A stretch of 64,000 nt of DNA from assembly GCA_949126835.1 (NCBI GenBank), contig CASBPS010000186.1, positions 678,701 to 742,700 of the forward strand. Direction: 5' to 3'. Both the position numbers and the translations under genes were made by a program. How positions within the stretch are numbered: the first letter of the stretch is position 1; each line of letters starts with the position of its first letter. This document shows positions 44,757 through 56,225 of the stretch, piece after piece. Source of the DNA: Anisus vortex. Lineage: Eukaryota; Mollusca; Gastropoda; Planorbidae. Under the pieces are notes generated by a model, which saw only the letters and a list, made by a program, of their open reading frames with translations, searched no databases and was not told the origin of the DNA.

Positions 44757-47700
44757 TTAAACACCACATCTAGACAACAAATCAGCCAATATATTATCAA
44801 CCCCAGGTATATTTTCCACAGTAAAACTGTATGCCTGCAGGATAAGTGACCATCTTGCTATTCTACTGTTGTTTAACTTGTTCTGATTTATAAAGGACAA
44901 AGGCTTATGGTCAGTCATAAGAATAAACCTTGTTCCCATCAAGTACCTTGCCAATTTAGTAATACACCAAACCACACCAAGAGCTTCCCGTTCTACTGTT
45001 GCATACCTAACCTCAGCCTCACTTAATTTCCTGCTAATATACTGAATCGGGTGTAAGACATTGTCATGATATTGTCCCAAAATTCCTCCCAAACCAACCA
45101 AACTTGCATCAGTCAAAACCACAAATCTTTTTTTAATGTCTGGTAGTCTTAATATAGGTTGTCCAGAAAAAGCAACCTTTATCCTATTTAATGCCATTTC
45201 ACACTCCTGAGACCAAATTATTTTAATTGGGCTTTTCTTTTTAATAAGTTCAGTCAACGGAGCTACCATCTCTGAAAAATTAGGAATAAATTTCCTATAA
45301 AAATTACATACACCTAGAAGACTCCTCACTTCTTTTTTATTTCTTGGAATGTCAATTTTTAGAATTTTAGTAATATTCTCCTCCAATGGCTTAATGGTGT
45401 TATTGGATATCTTGTGTCCCAAAAAAGTAATTTCTTTCATGCCTATTTCTAATTTGTTAGGTTTAATTGTCAAATTATGTTTTTCTATAATTTCAAAGAT
45501 ATCATTAAGACTTTTTAAATGATTTTCCCAAGTATCATTAAAAACACATATGTCATCCAAATAAAATATAGTATCCTTCCTATGTCCTAAAATCATACCC
45601 ATCATCCTATTAAAAGTTGCAGGAGCATTCACCAATCCAAAACTCATCACCTTCCATTGATATAACCCCAATGGAGTAACAAAACTTGTAAATGGTTTAG
45701 CTCTATCAGTTAAACCTACTTGATAGTACCCTTTAGCCATATCCAATTTAGAAAAAATAGTTGCATTAGATAGCTGAGCCATAATATCTTCAGCATTGTT
45801 CATAGGATATGGGTCAAAGAGAGTAACATTATTCAGCTTCCTATAGTCCACACACAACCTTATAGTTTTATCTTTTTTCTTAACTAATACTATTGGAGAG
45901 GCATATGCTGAATTGGATGGCTCTATCAACCCCATACTCACAAACTCATCTATCTCTTTTTGCAAGTTATCCCTCAAATGAATAGGGATTGTGTATGGTT
46001 TTAGCCTCACCGGCTTATCATCTGTTACAATAATGTCATGTTGTATGACATTGGTCTTACCAGGCAAATCAGAAAATATACCCTTATGCCTGTGTATTAT
46101 TTTTGCCATCTCATATGCCTGTTCATGTGTCAATTTCTCTAAATTCACATCTTTATATGTTTGCTGACCCTGTGTATTCACTGTTGCTATTTCTTCAATA
46201 TCCTCTTTAATTTCTTCTGATATTATACTACAGCATATATTGCTTTCTACTGATTGATCATTATACTTTTTTAAATTATTAATATGAAAAACTTTAAGTT
46301 GATCCTTAATTCTTATCTCATAATCCACATTTGTGACCTTTCTAACCACATCATATGGCCCTAGCCATTCAGTAAATAGTTTGTTATTTTGATTTTTTAA
46401 TTTTAGCAAAGCTTTATCTCCTGGTTCCAAGGTTCTTAGTTTCCTATCCTGATTTACTCTATTTATTTTCTTTTCCTTATTATTGTCTGAATTCTTTCTA
46501 GCCTCTTCCAAAGCAATTTCTAATTGTTGTTTCTTATTTGTAACTAACTCATAATTAGTCATTTCCCTGTTTTCACTACCTACTAATGGTTCTTTGAGAA
46601 TACTAAGTGGATTTCTTGGATTATTTCCATATATCAATTCAAATGGTGAAAAACCTGTACTATCATGAGTAGTTTCTCTATATGCAAATAAAATTGATGG
46701 AATTGCTAAATCCCAATTCTTTGGATCCTCATTACTGACTTTTGACAACATTTCCTTAAGAGTTTTGTTAAATCTCTCACACATTCCATTACATTGAGGA
46801 TGATAGGGTGTTGTAAACTTCTGCTTTATTCCAAATGTTTCCATAAATTCCTTAGTCAATTTTGATGTAAATTGAGTTCCTCTATCTGATATTATCTCTT
46901 CAGGAAATCCAATTCTAGTAAATATTAAATATAATGCTTGCACTATATCTGTAGATTCAATTTTCTTTAATGGTACTGCCTCTGCATACCTTGAACATAT
47001 ATCAATCAATGTAAGGATATATCTATGTCCTCTGTTAGACATAATAGGCATCAAACCAATGATATCTATGGCTACCTTCTGAAATGGTCTAGTTGCAGTC
47101 ACTCCTGTTTGTATTGGTGCTTTGGTAAAATTACTTCCAGATCCTTTCATCTGACACACTTTGCATTGTTTAACAAATCTTTTCACATCTTTTGACATTT
47201 TAGGCCAAAAGTAATGTTGTATTATTCTGTTTTTGGTTTTGCCAACTCCCATATGACCAGCCAATGGTATAGAATGAGCATTAGTCATTATTTCTGTTCT
47301 ATATTTATATGGTACAACTATCTGTTCCACTTGTCTGCCATTTATGAGTATCTCTCTGACTAATAGTTGTGTATCATTTTTCACTTTGCATACACTATTT
47401 TTATTAGTATTTCCTTTCTCTGTAGATTTGAATAGTCTATTCAATGTAGTATCCTCTCTTTGTTCCTTTTTGAATTTTTCCAAATTAAAGTTTTCATTCA
47501 GTAATGATTCACTATCAACTGATGTGTCTTTTTCATTATTCACCATTGTCTGACTTTCTTCAGTATTGCTTGCTTTACATTCATTAATCACATTACATTG
47601 TGCTTGATTATTATTAAATTCCCATGCTTCTATTTCCTCTCTAGTACATTCTTTAACTGATTCAACATTTCCAATAATTAAATCAATTGGTGCATCATTT

Positions 47701-49154
47701 ATAACATGAGCCAGTACTCTACCTGTAATATATGGTGTCCTAATATCAATGTAGGCCAACCTCAATTTAATCACTCTTCCATCAAATGATGTACAATCTG
47801 CTACCTCACCAGTGTATTGATTGGACTGAACATATTTGCTGTTTATTGCAATGACAGAGGCTCCTGTGTCACGAACTGCAAAAACTGGTATTAATCCCAC
47901 ATATCCTGGAAAAAACTTTATTCCTTTGCTTCTTGATAACACAGCTCCACAATGATTCCTGTTCTGATTAAATCTGGTGTTGTGATCTCTCTGTTGTGTA
48001 TATCCCTGAGATCTATTATTATTATTATTGTTTCCAGCAGAATTTGACCTTCTGAAGCAATTTCTTGCTATATGTCCTTTCTTTTTACATATAAAACATG
48101 TCAATGTGTTATCTCTCTTATCTTTACAATCCTTAGTAACATGGTTATTTCTTCCGCAATTACCACACTTCATCTTGCTCCTTGATAATTGTCTTCCTCT
48201 TTGAAAATTATCATTGCCTTTAGCAAAGCATATTATATCCTGGTAATCCTCTCCTTTAGAAGTAGGTGCCATGGGATGAGCTAATTTATAGTTCCTAATC
48301 AGGTCAACTATTTCCTCTATAGTCTTGGGAGATCTCTCCTGAATGAATGCTTTGAGAGTCTTATCGAGTGAATATATTGCCTTATCTCTAATAATAAAAT
48401 TCTTCAATTCCTCAAATGATTTTTCTATTTTAGCACATTTTAGCCATTTGTCCATAGCACTTGTCAATGAGTCAAAATAACTTTTTGGATCTTCTTCCTT
48501 TGATAAAGTCATTTCAAAAAATTTCTTTCTATAAGCCTCCTCTGTACTTCCAAAATGTCTTAACAATTGTTCCTTGACAGATGCATAATCTGATTGTTCC
48601 ATACAAATTTTTGATGGAATATCTCCTGTAAAGGATTTTCCCAGTAGTCCAGACCAATAACATGAAGAAAAATTTTGTCTCTCCATTTCCATTTCAAATT
48701 TTTTTAGAAATGTATCAATAGAACCATCCTTTTCATTAAATAATTGGAAAGTAAATCTGCACATGTTATTTCTAATAGCCATTTCCTGGTCAACAACAGG
48801 TCTAGTGACTCCAATGTTTACATTTGCAGTGTTATTTTTAGCCTCCAATTCTAACTTTTTTAGCTGAAAAATTCTATCTTTCTCCTTTTCCTCCCTCTCT
48901 AATCTCTTTAGTTCCATCTCATCAGCTCTAACCTTATCTTCTCTTTCTTTATCTTTTTCTTTATTAATTTGTTTTAATCTCTCTAGCTCAATCTCATCAG
49001 CTCTAGCTTTTTCTTTAGCCCTTTCTACTCTTTCTAACTGCTCTTTATATTTTCTCTCCGCCCACTCATCCAATTCCTTACCAGCATATCCCAACTCCTT
49101 ACCACAACTTATATAATTTGCTAATATGTCCACTGAGGACCCCTCCATTTTCAA
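44757..49154 (-). CDS. gag-pol: Gag-protease-integrase-RT-RNase H polyprotein (1465 aa)
   Basis: Domains with approximate residues: a Glu/Lys coiled coil (40-110); a capsid with SCAN-like EAYRKKFFEM segment (205-290); two CCHC knuckles CGNCGRNNHVTKDC and CFICKKKGHIARNC (about 328-362); an aspartic protease with RDTGAS (about 428). The integrase HHCC finger ends in CKVCQMKG (to about 670). The DDE core has AIDIIG (about 697), SDRGTQF (about 757) and CERFNK (about 790), followed by a GPY-type module (WLGPYDVV). RT has LCVDYRKLNN (about 1100), KVMSFGLVNAPATF and catalytic FYLDD (about 1198). RNase H has LTDASLVGLGG (about 1350), TDHKPLSF and a terminal DNILADLLSR. No stop or frameshift is present. 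Integrase preceding RT is the Gmr1-like order, reversed relative to ordinary gypsy elements. The start ATG at 49154 lies after a leader of about 1.1 kb. Confidence 0.95.
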   Translation of the reverse strand: MKMEGSSVDILANYISCGKELGYAGKELDEWAERKYKEQLERVERAKEKARADEIELERLKQINKEKDKEREDKVRADEMELKRLEREEKEKDRIFQLKKLELEAKNNTANVNIGVTRPVVDQEMAIRNNMCRFTFQLFNEKDGSIDTFLKKFEMEMERQNFSSCYWSGLLGKSFTGDIPSKICMEQSDYASVKEQLLRHFGSTEEAYRKKFFEMTLSKEEDPKSYFDSLTSAMDKWLKCAKIEKSFEELKNFIIRDKAIYSLDKTLKAFIQERSPKTIEEIVDLIRNYKLAHPMAPTSKGEDYQDIICFAKGNDNFQRGRQLSRSKMKCGNCGRNNHVTKDCKDKRDNTLTCFICKKKGHIARNCFRRSNSAGNNNNNNRSQGYTQQRDHNTRFNQNRNHCGAVLSRSKGIKFFPGYVGLIPVFAVRDTGASVIAINSKYVQSNQYTGEVADCTSFDGRVIKLRLAYIDIRTPYITGRVLAHVINDAPIDLIIGNVESVKECTREEIEAWEFNNNQAQCNVINECKASNTEESQTMVNNEKDTSVDSESLLNENFNLEKFKKEQREDTTLNRLFKSTEKGNTNKNSVCKVKNDTQLLVREILINGRQVEQIVVPYKYRTEIMTNAHSIPLAGHMGVGKTKNRIIQHYFWPKMSKDVKRFVKQCKVCQMKGSGSNFTKAPIQTGVTATRPFQKVAIDIIGLMPIMSNRGHRYILTLIDICSRYAEAVPLKKIESTDIVQALYLIFTRIGFPEEIISDRGTQFTSKLTKEFMETFGIKQKFTTPYHPQCNGMCERFNKTLKEMLSKVSNEDPKNWDLAIPSILFAYRETTHDSTGFSPFELIYGNNPRNPLSILKEPLVGSENREMTNYELVTNKKQQLEIALEEARKNSDNNKEKKINRVNQDRKLRTLEPGDKALLKLKNQNNKLFTEWLGPYDVVRKVTNVDYEIRIKDQLKVFHINNLKKYNDQSVESNICCSIISEEIKEDIEEIATVNTQGQQTYKDVNLEKLTHEQAYEMAKIIHRHKGIFSDLPGKTNVIQHDIIVTDDKPVRLKPYTIPIHLRDNLQKEIDEFVSMGLIEPSNSAYASPIVLVKKKDKTIRLCVDYRKLNNVTLFDPYPMNNAEDIMAQLSNATIFSKLDMAKGYYQVGLTDRAKPFTSFVTPLGLYQWKVMSFGLVNAPATFNRMMGMILGHRKDTIFYLDDICVFNDTWENHLKSLNDIFEIIEKHNLTIKPNKLEIGMKEITFLGHKISNNTIKPLEENITKILKIDIPRNKKEVRSLLGVCNFYRKFIPNFSEMVAPLTELIKKKSPIKIIWSQECEMALNRIKVAFSGQPILRLPDIKKRFVVLTDASLVGLGGILGQYHDNVLHPIQYISRKLSEAEVRYATVEREALGVVWCITKLARYLMGTRFILMTDHKPLSFINQNKLNNSRIARWSLILQAYSFTVENIPGVDNILADLLSRCGV

Positions 49155-50277
49155 TTAATAAATATATACCTACAACAAACTAATATAATTTAAAATGGAA
49201 GCAATATTGCAATATGCATAAAATAAATATCAATATAATAATCAATACATATAAAAATAAGAACACCACAGATAGTAGATGAGACCAGAGATTCACAAAA
49301 AATTTACTATGACAAATATATAAACAATATAATAACACTGTGCATACAAGACTATACAATCTAACATATATTATGTAATATACACTTATGAAAAGTCTTT
49401 TTCAACTAACCTGACTTACAGGGACTTTTCAATAAGTGTATACACAAAATTCCTAAAAGAAACTAATACATGCCAGTGATTTCACAAGAAAAATCTAGGC
49501 ATATACTATACTACAACATAACGTATACACCAGTTTACTTATCTTAATAAACGCGTTCCTTTTCCTTCCGTCTCCGAATCCAGGTTCCAGATCCGAAACG
49601 ATTCTCCACCACACAGGTTATTTCAGCCCAAAGTCTTCGTGTGTTCGTTAATTCATAAGTTTTACAATCCTTTCACTTTGTTGAAGTTTCTTTTTACTTC
49701 CAATTTCACTTGACTTCTGCTACTGTACTGAACTGACTTCTAGTTCTGTGACTATTCTGAAGTATTCTTCTTTTCTCGAACCATTTACTAGTTCTACGGA
49801 GATTCTTTTTTAATCTCTTCACTTGACAAACTTAGCTTGTCCTATTAACCACAGCTTCACTATTGTTTCAATAATTGTTACCACTTTCGATACTTTTAAA
49901 ATGTATCCGAGACGCCTTCCAATTTTCTAGTGTCCTTTTTAACCGACTTGCTTGGTAACATACATAAACTTCCGTTTCTATCTTCATGTACACCGTTATG
50001 TACTGGTAGCGCTTATTTCCAAGACGTGCTAGGCTATACTGTTAAACCGTCAAATTTTCTTTCTCGTCGATATTTCTTGACATTGAATTTTAGTCTTCTT
50101 TTAGTCGTAAGAAACGTTCATTTGCGGTATTCTTTAAGCTGTGCTTCACAATATATTGTAGGCTTTCTTTCAAATTGATTTTCAATAATATTCACCTTGA
50201 TTCTCCTTCAACATTCTCCGTTGATTTTCAATATTCCACGTTGGTCTGCCGAATTCACCTTGAGCTTCCGAATTTTA
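49155..50277 (-). other. 5' leader of the 7.5-kb element
   Basis: Untranslated region between the primer site and the gag start, about 1.1 kb. It would hold packaging and dimerisation signals in a functional element, but none can be read from sequence alone. The 82-codon plus-strand frame at 49930-50178 is antisense to the element and has no recognisable content. Confidence 0.6.
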
Positions 50278-50288
50278 GTTGGGCGCCA
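50278..50288 (-). promoter_or_regulatory. primer-binding site, tRNA-Lys-like
   Basis: Element sense TGGCGCCCAAC starts 5 bases after the 5' LTR. It matches the 3' end of tRNA-Lys (GTTGGGCGCCA) for 11 bases; the match does not extend further. Confidence 0.7.
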
Positions 50289-50293
50289 AATAA

Positions 50294-50657
50294 TGTGACC
50301 GTTATTTTGTAGATATTATGTTAACAACTCTCAGGGAGATCACATTATACAATAATAATCAATGAACAAACTGCCGGCTTTTAGTAGAAATGAGAACTCA
50401 ATATTTAATGCAATTTATGTACAAGATGAATTCAAATACATCACAGTTTATATAGCCTAGTCTAAAACACGTCTTTCCACTACCAAATTCTTAGGTCGTC
50501 TGTCTTTATCTTCAAATGTACGCTACGTTCAATCTAACTCCCACGTCATTGTTTTTATCGTAAAACGTCACTCGTTTATTCTGTACATTAACACCGGGTT
50601 AGAGATTATACAAATTATGTCCCACCAAAATAACTATATATATTTTAAATCATCACA
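50294..50657 (-). repeat. LTR of the 7.5-kb element (5' LTR in element sense)
   Basis: Pair of 43197-43560, followed by the CTTAC target duplication. Confidence 0.95.
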
Positions 50658-52150
50658 CTTACGTTGTATCTGGCAAATAAAAAATTCCTTCACGTTTTTA
50701 TTCGTGTTGTATATGTCCACAGAATAGGTATAAAACAGAATGCGCAATCGCATTTTATTTCTTTTTTGGGCAGTAATACCGACGCCATACTAAGCTTATT
50801 TAAACGCAGCGATCCTGGTTACACTCTATATATATGCTTATTTAGCCTACAACGTCCTTTTCTTCAAATCTACAAGTTCGAACACCCAAAGCTAATATTT
50901 CAGGCAAAATGTGCATGAACGGTTGTGTAATAAACTACAACAATGAAAACGAAAACGACTGATTATCGTAAAAAAGAGCATGTCAAACTGCATGGCTTTC
51001 CTGACTCCAGAAAGGATAAACAACAGCATAAACAACCTCATATTGACTCATTATGAATTATATGCCTATTTCCCTTCATAATTTTAAAAGTTTATTTTGG
51101 TTTAAAAAGTATATATATTTATGTACCGGTAGCCGTAGCAATTTAGTTACCGGTACCGAGCTACGTCTAAGCCATTTTATGTTCAAATCAGTACCGGGTA
51201 ATAAATCATATTGGCCTAATCATATAATGTTCAAAACAAAATGGGTAATTAAGTCAAATTTATATAAAAGTAAGCCTATAATGAAAGATAATGTAGGCCC
51301 TATATATATTGTATATATTTATGGCAGACGTAGATATCCTTTCACATTTTACTATAGTAGCGTCTCTAGCGACCGCTGCATTGCGGAAAATGGTAACTTT
51401 TAGTGACTGCGTATATAGGGATTGTGCATTCTGTTCTATACCTATTCTGTGTATACGTCTTATAAACTTTGTAGCGGGAAATTTTTCAATTGCCAGGCAA
51501 TGTTTAAATTGCCGAGCTCAACGTTTTAAAGTTTTAATTTGTATCGTATTGTCTTATAAACTATGTAGCGGGAAATTTTTATATTGCCGGGCAATGTTTA
51601 AATTTGCCGGACCAACTTTTAAAAGTTTTAATTCATGTCGTATACGTTGTATAAACTATGATTCATATCGGTTTCAGTTGTTATTGTTTTTCCTGTTGAA
51701 TTTAAAATTTAATTCTAAGTTTGCTTCCAAAGCAACAATAAATAAATAGCAAATAACACCAATAAAAACAAAAAAAAGCATAAATAAATAAATATTGATC
51801 TACGACTAATGTTGTAGCAAAAAAATATATCAAACAATCATTTTCGAATTAACAGTACTTTTTAAAAGACATGTGAGTTCTGTTTTACCCAATTATCTCA
51901 CAAAATTTGATCATAGTGGTCATACTTTGAGCAAGAAATAAAAAAAAATGATTTGGTTTTTCCTTTTTAGTTGTATATTGAATTGGTGTATAATAAAGTG
52001 TGCAAAACAAAAAAAAATTTAAAAAATACTGACCACAAAAAAAAAACATACTACTTTATGTATGTTGCAAAAACAAAACTAAAAAACTATAATGTGTCAA
52101 GCATATTCTAAAAAAAAGCCCGTTCGAAGAATCGGGCACATATCAGCTTG

Positions 52151-54184
52151 TATATATATAAATCTCAAAAGGAATATGTATGTGGCTGGCTGGCTGGCTG
52201 GCTGGCTGGTTATGTACATACCGCATAATCTTTTTAAATACTGGACATAAAAACGTGAAATTTGCTACAAATATTCTTTGCGTTACGGCGGTGAACACTG
52301 TCAAGGTTTTAAAAAAATTAAAATGACCGCAGTGGTCAGTTTGGTCAAAAAACGCGAATAAAACGACATATTTTGGGTTCATGTTGAATTTGCCGTTCCA
52401 ACTTTTTATAGTTTTTCAATCGATAGCGCTAAAAAAAATAAGAAAAAAAGGTGCGCAGAGATTATTTTTGTATGACGTCATCAAAGTTTGCGCAGTGTTA
52501 GCTGGCTGTCTTTTTTTTATGGCGTCATCGAATTTTGCGTATTCATTTTAATTAACTTCGCTTCAACCTTTGCTAATGTACTTTAAGAATGAATATAACA
52601 AAATATATTCACGTTTTAATTTGCGTCGTAATTTATAGCGGGATATTTTTAAATTGTTATAATGGGTAATGATTAATGGTTTTAATGGGTATCTTACGTT
52701 GTATCTGGCAAATAAAAAATTCCTTCACGTTTTTATTCGTGTTGTATATGTCCACAGAATAGGTATACAACAGAATGCGCAATCGCATTTTATTTCTGTT
52801 TTGGGCAGTAATACCGACGCCATACTAAGCTTATTTAAACGCAGCGGTCATGGTTACACTCTATATTTATGCTTATTTAGCCTACAACGTCCTTTTCTTC
52901 AAATCTACAAGTTCGAACACCCAAAGCTAATATTTCAGGCAAAATGTGCATAAACGGTTGTGTAATAAACTACAACAATGATGCGAAAACGACTGATTAT
53001 CGTAAAAAAGAGCATGTCAAACTGCATGGCTTTCCTGACTCCATAAAGGATAAACAACAGCATAAACAACCTCATATTAACTCATTATGAATTATATGCC
53101 TATTTCCCTTCATAATTTTAAAAGTTTATTTTGGTTTAAAAAGTATATATATTTATGTACCGGTAGCCGTAGCAATTTAGTTACCGGTACCGAGCTACGT
53201 CTAAGCCATTTTATGTTCAAATCAGTACCGGGTAATAAATCATATTGGCCTAATCATATAATGTTCAAAACAAAATGGGTAATTAAGTCAAATTTATATA
53301 AAAGTAAGCCTATAATGAAAGATAATGTAGGCCCTATATATATTGTATATATTTATGGCAGACGTAGATATCCTTTCACATTTTACTATAGTAGCGTCTC
53401 TAGCGACCGCTGCATTGCGGAAAATGGTAACTTTTAGTGACTGCGTATATAGGGATTGTGCATTCTGTTCTATACCTATTCTGTGTATACGTCTTATAAA
53501 CTTTGTAGCGGGAAATTTTTCAATTGCCAGGCAATGTTTAAATTGCCGAGCTCAACGTTTTAAAGTTTTAATTTGTATCGTATTGTCTTATAAACTATGT
53601 AGCGGGACATTTTTATATTGCCGGGCAATGTTTAAATTTGCCGGACCAACTTTTAAAAGTTTTAATTCATGTCGTATACGTTGTATAAACTATGATTCAT
53701 ATCGGTTTCAGTTGTTATTGTTTTTCCTGTTGAATTTAAAATTTAATTCTAAGTTTGCTTCCAAAGCAACAATAAATAAATAGCAAATAACACCAATAAA
53801 AACAAAAAAAAGCATAAATAAATAAATATTGATCTACGACTAATGTTGTAGCAAAAAAATATATCAAACAATCATTTTCGAATTAACAGTACTTTTTAAA
53901 AGACATGTGAGTTCTGTTTTACCCAATTATCTCACAAAATTTGATCATAGTGGTCATACTTTGAGCAAGAAATAAAAAAAAATTATTTGGTTTTTCCTTT
54001 TTAGTTGTATATTGAATTGGTGTATAATAAAGTGTGCAAAACAAAAAAAAATTTAAAAAATACTGACCACAAAAAAAAAACATACTACTTTATGTATGTT
54101 GCAAAATCAAAACTAAAAAACTATAATGTGTCAAGCATATTCTAAAAAAAAGCCCGTTCGAAGAATCGGGCACATATCGGCTTG
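52151..54184 (+). repeat. array unit 13, type A
   Basis: Full type A unit. From about 53000 onward it is almost identical to unit 12 across more than 1 kb, including shared small indels (CCATTTTATGTTCAAATCAG), so units 12 and 13 duplicated recently, before the LTR element entered unit 12. Confidence 0.9.
52944..53090 (+). CDS. THAP-like micro-ORF, copy in unit 13
   Basis: The 48 codons are intact and identical in sense to the unit 1 copy (MCINGCV ... LHGFPDS). Confidence 0.35.
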   Translation: MCINGCVINYNNDAKTTDYRKKEHVKLHGFPDSIKDKQQHKQPHINSL

Positions 54185-56225
54185 TATATATATAAATCTC
54201 AAAAGGAATATGTATGTATGTGGCTGGCTGGCTGGCTGGCTGGGTATGTACATACCGCATAATCTTTTTAAATACTGGACATAAAAACGTGAATTTTGCT
54301 ACAAATATTCTTTGCGTTACGACGGTGAACACTGTCAAGGTTTTAAAAAAATTAAAATGACCGCAGTGGTCAGTTTGGTCAAAAAACGCGAATAAAACGA
54401 CATATTTTGGGTTCATATTGAATTTGCCGTTCCAACTTTTTATAGTTTTTCGATCGATCGCGCTAAGAAAATAAAAAAAGGATGGCGTTGAGATTTTTTT
54501 TAGGATGACGTCATCAAAGTTTGCGCAGAGATAGCTTGCCGGCTTTTCGTTATGACGTCATCAAATTTTGCGTATTCATTTAAAATTAACTTTGCTTCAA
54601 TGTTTGCTAATGTATTTTATGAATGAATAGAACAAAATATATTCACGTTTTAATTTGCGTCGTAATTTATAGCGGGATATTTTTAAATTGTTATAATGGG
54701 TAATGATTAATGGTTTTAATGGGTATCTTACGTTGTATCTGGCAAATAAAAAATTCCTTCACGTTTTTATTCATGTTGTATATGTCCAAAGAATAGGTAT
54801 AAAACAGAATGCGCAATCGAATTATATTTCTGTTTTGAGCAATAATACCGACGCCATACTAAGCTTATTTAAACGCAGCGGTCCTGGTTACACTCTATAT
54901 TTATGCTTATTTAGCCTACAACGTCCTTTTCTTCAAATCTACAAGTTCGAACACCCAAAGCTAATATTTCAGGAAAATGTGCATAAACGGTTGTGTAAAA
55001 ATTTATCGTAAAAAAGAGCATGTCAAACTGCATGGCTTTCCTGACTCCATAAAGGATAAACAACAACATAAACAACCTCATATTAACTCATTATGAATTA
55101 TATGCCTATTTCCCTTCATAATTTTAAAAGTTTATTTTGGTTTAAAAAGTATATATATTTATGTACCGGTAGCCGCAGCAATTTAGTTACCGGTACCGAG
55201 CTACGTCAAAGCCATTTTTTTTCAAATCAGTACCGGATAATAAATATTTTTACATCATATTGGCCTAATCATATAATGTTCAAAACAAAATGAATAATTA
55301 CGTCAAATTTATATAAAAGTAAGCTTATAATGAGAGATAATGTAGGCCCTATATATATTGTATATATTTATGGCAGACGTAGATATCATTTCTCATTTTA
55401 CTATAGTAGGGTCTCTAGCGACCGCTGCATTGCGGAAAATGGTAACTTTAAGTGAGTGCGTATATAGGGATTGTGCATTCTGTTCTATACCTATTCTGTG
55501 TATACGTCTTATAAACTTTGTAGCGGGAAATTGTTCAATTGCCAGGCAATGTTTAAATTGCCGAGCTCAACGTTTAAAAGTTTTAATTTGTATCGTATAC
55601 GTCTTATAAACTATGTAGCGGGAAATTTTTATATTGCCGGCCAATGTTTAAATTTGCTGGACCAACTTTTTAAAGTTTTAATTCATGTCGTATACGTTGT
55701 ATAAACTATGATTCATATCGGTTTCAGTTGTTATTGTTTTTTCTGTTGAATTTAAAATTTAATTCTAAGTTTGCTTCCAAAGCAACAATAAATAAATAGC
55801 AAATAACACCAACGAAAACAAAAAAAAAATTAAAAAAAATAAAATATTGATCTACGACTAATGTTGTAGCAAAAAAATATATCAAACAATTATTTTCGAA
55901 TTAACAGTACTTTTTAAAAGACATGTGAGTTCTGTTTTACAGAAAGAGTTTAATTACCCAATAAACTCACAAAATTCGATCATAGTGGTCATACTTTGAG
56001 CAAGAAATAAAAAAAATATATTATTATTTGTTTTTCCTTTTTAGTTGTATATTGAATTGGTGTATAATAAAGTGTGCAAAACAAAAATAAATTAAAAAAA
56101 TACTGACCACAAAAAAAAAAACATACTACTTTATGTATGTTGCAAAAACAAAACTAAAAAACTATAATGTGTCAAGCATATTCTTAAAAAAAGCCCGTTC
56201 GAAGAATCGGGCACATAACGGCTTG
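54185..56225 (+). repeat. array unit 14, type A
   Basis: Full type A unit, more diverged than 12/13. The first part of the body (GCTTCAATGTTTGCTAATGT) matches type C units 7 and 15, suggesting an exchanged 5' segment. Confidence 0.88.
54977..55096 (+). CDS. THAP-like micro-ORF, in-frame deleted copy in unit 14
   Basis: Relative to unit 1 the copy has lost 27 bases between GGTTGTGTA and TATCGTAAA, which keeps the frame: 39 codons, MCINGCVKIYRKKEHVKLHG then FPDS. The shortened spacing between the Cys pair and FP is closer to that of typical THAP domains. Confidence 0.35.
   Translation: MCINGCVKIYRKKEHVKLHGFPDSIKDKQQHKQPHINSL

Larger units (their letters stand above)
43197..50657 (-). mobile_element. 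complete Gmr1-like Ty3/gypsy LTR retrotransposon, gag-PR-IN-RT-RH order
   Basis: Total 7461 bp. The two LTRs are 364 bp each, same orientation, read as identical, with termini TGTGA/TCACA. The target duplication is CTTAC (43192-43196 and 50658-50662), and the empty site GGTATCTTACGTTGTATC is present in other A units. A Lys-type primer site and a polypurine tract are at the expected places. One intact 1465-codon frame carries all enzymatic domains, with integrase before RT. This copy looks structurally complete and recent. Confidence 0.95.
42637..52150 (+). repeat. array unit 12, type A, interrupted by an LTR element
   Basis: The A head and 5' body run to 43196, the complete LTR element occupies 43197-50657, and the A body resumes at 50658 with CTTACGTTGTATCTGGC. 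Without the insertion the unit is about 2.05 kb. Its micro-ORF (start 50909) carries the same one-base insertion as unit 6. Confidence 0.88.

Noticed and set aside
47344..47553. 69-codon plus-strand frame inside the gag-pol region
   Set aside because: Antisense shadow of the intact polyprotein.
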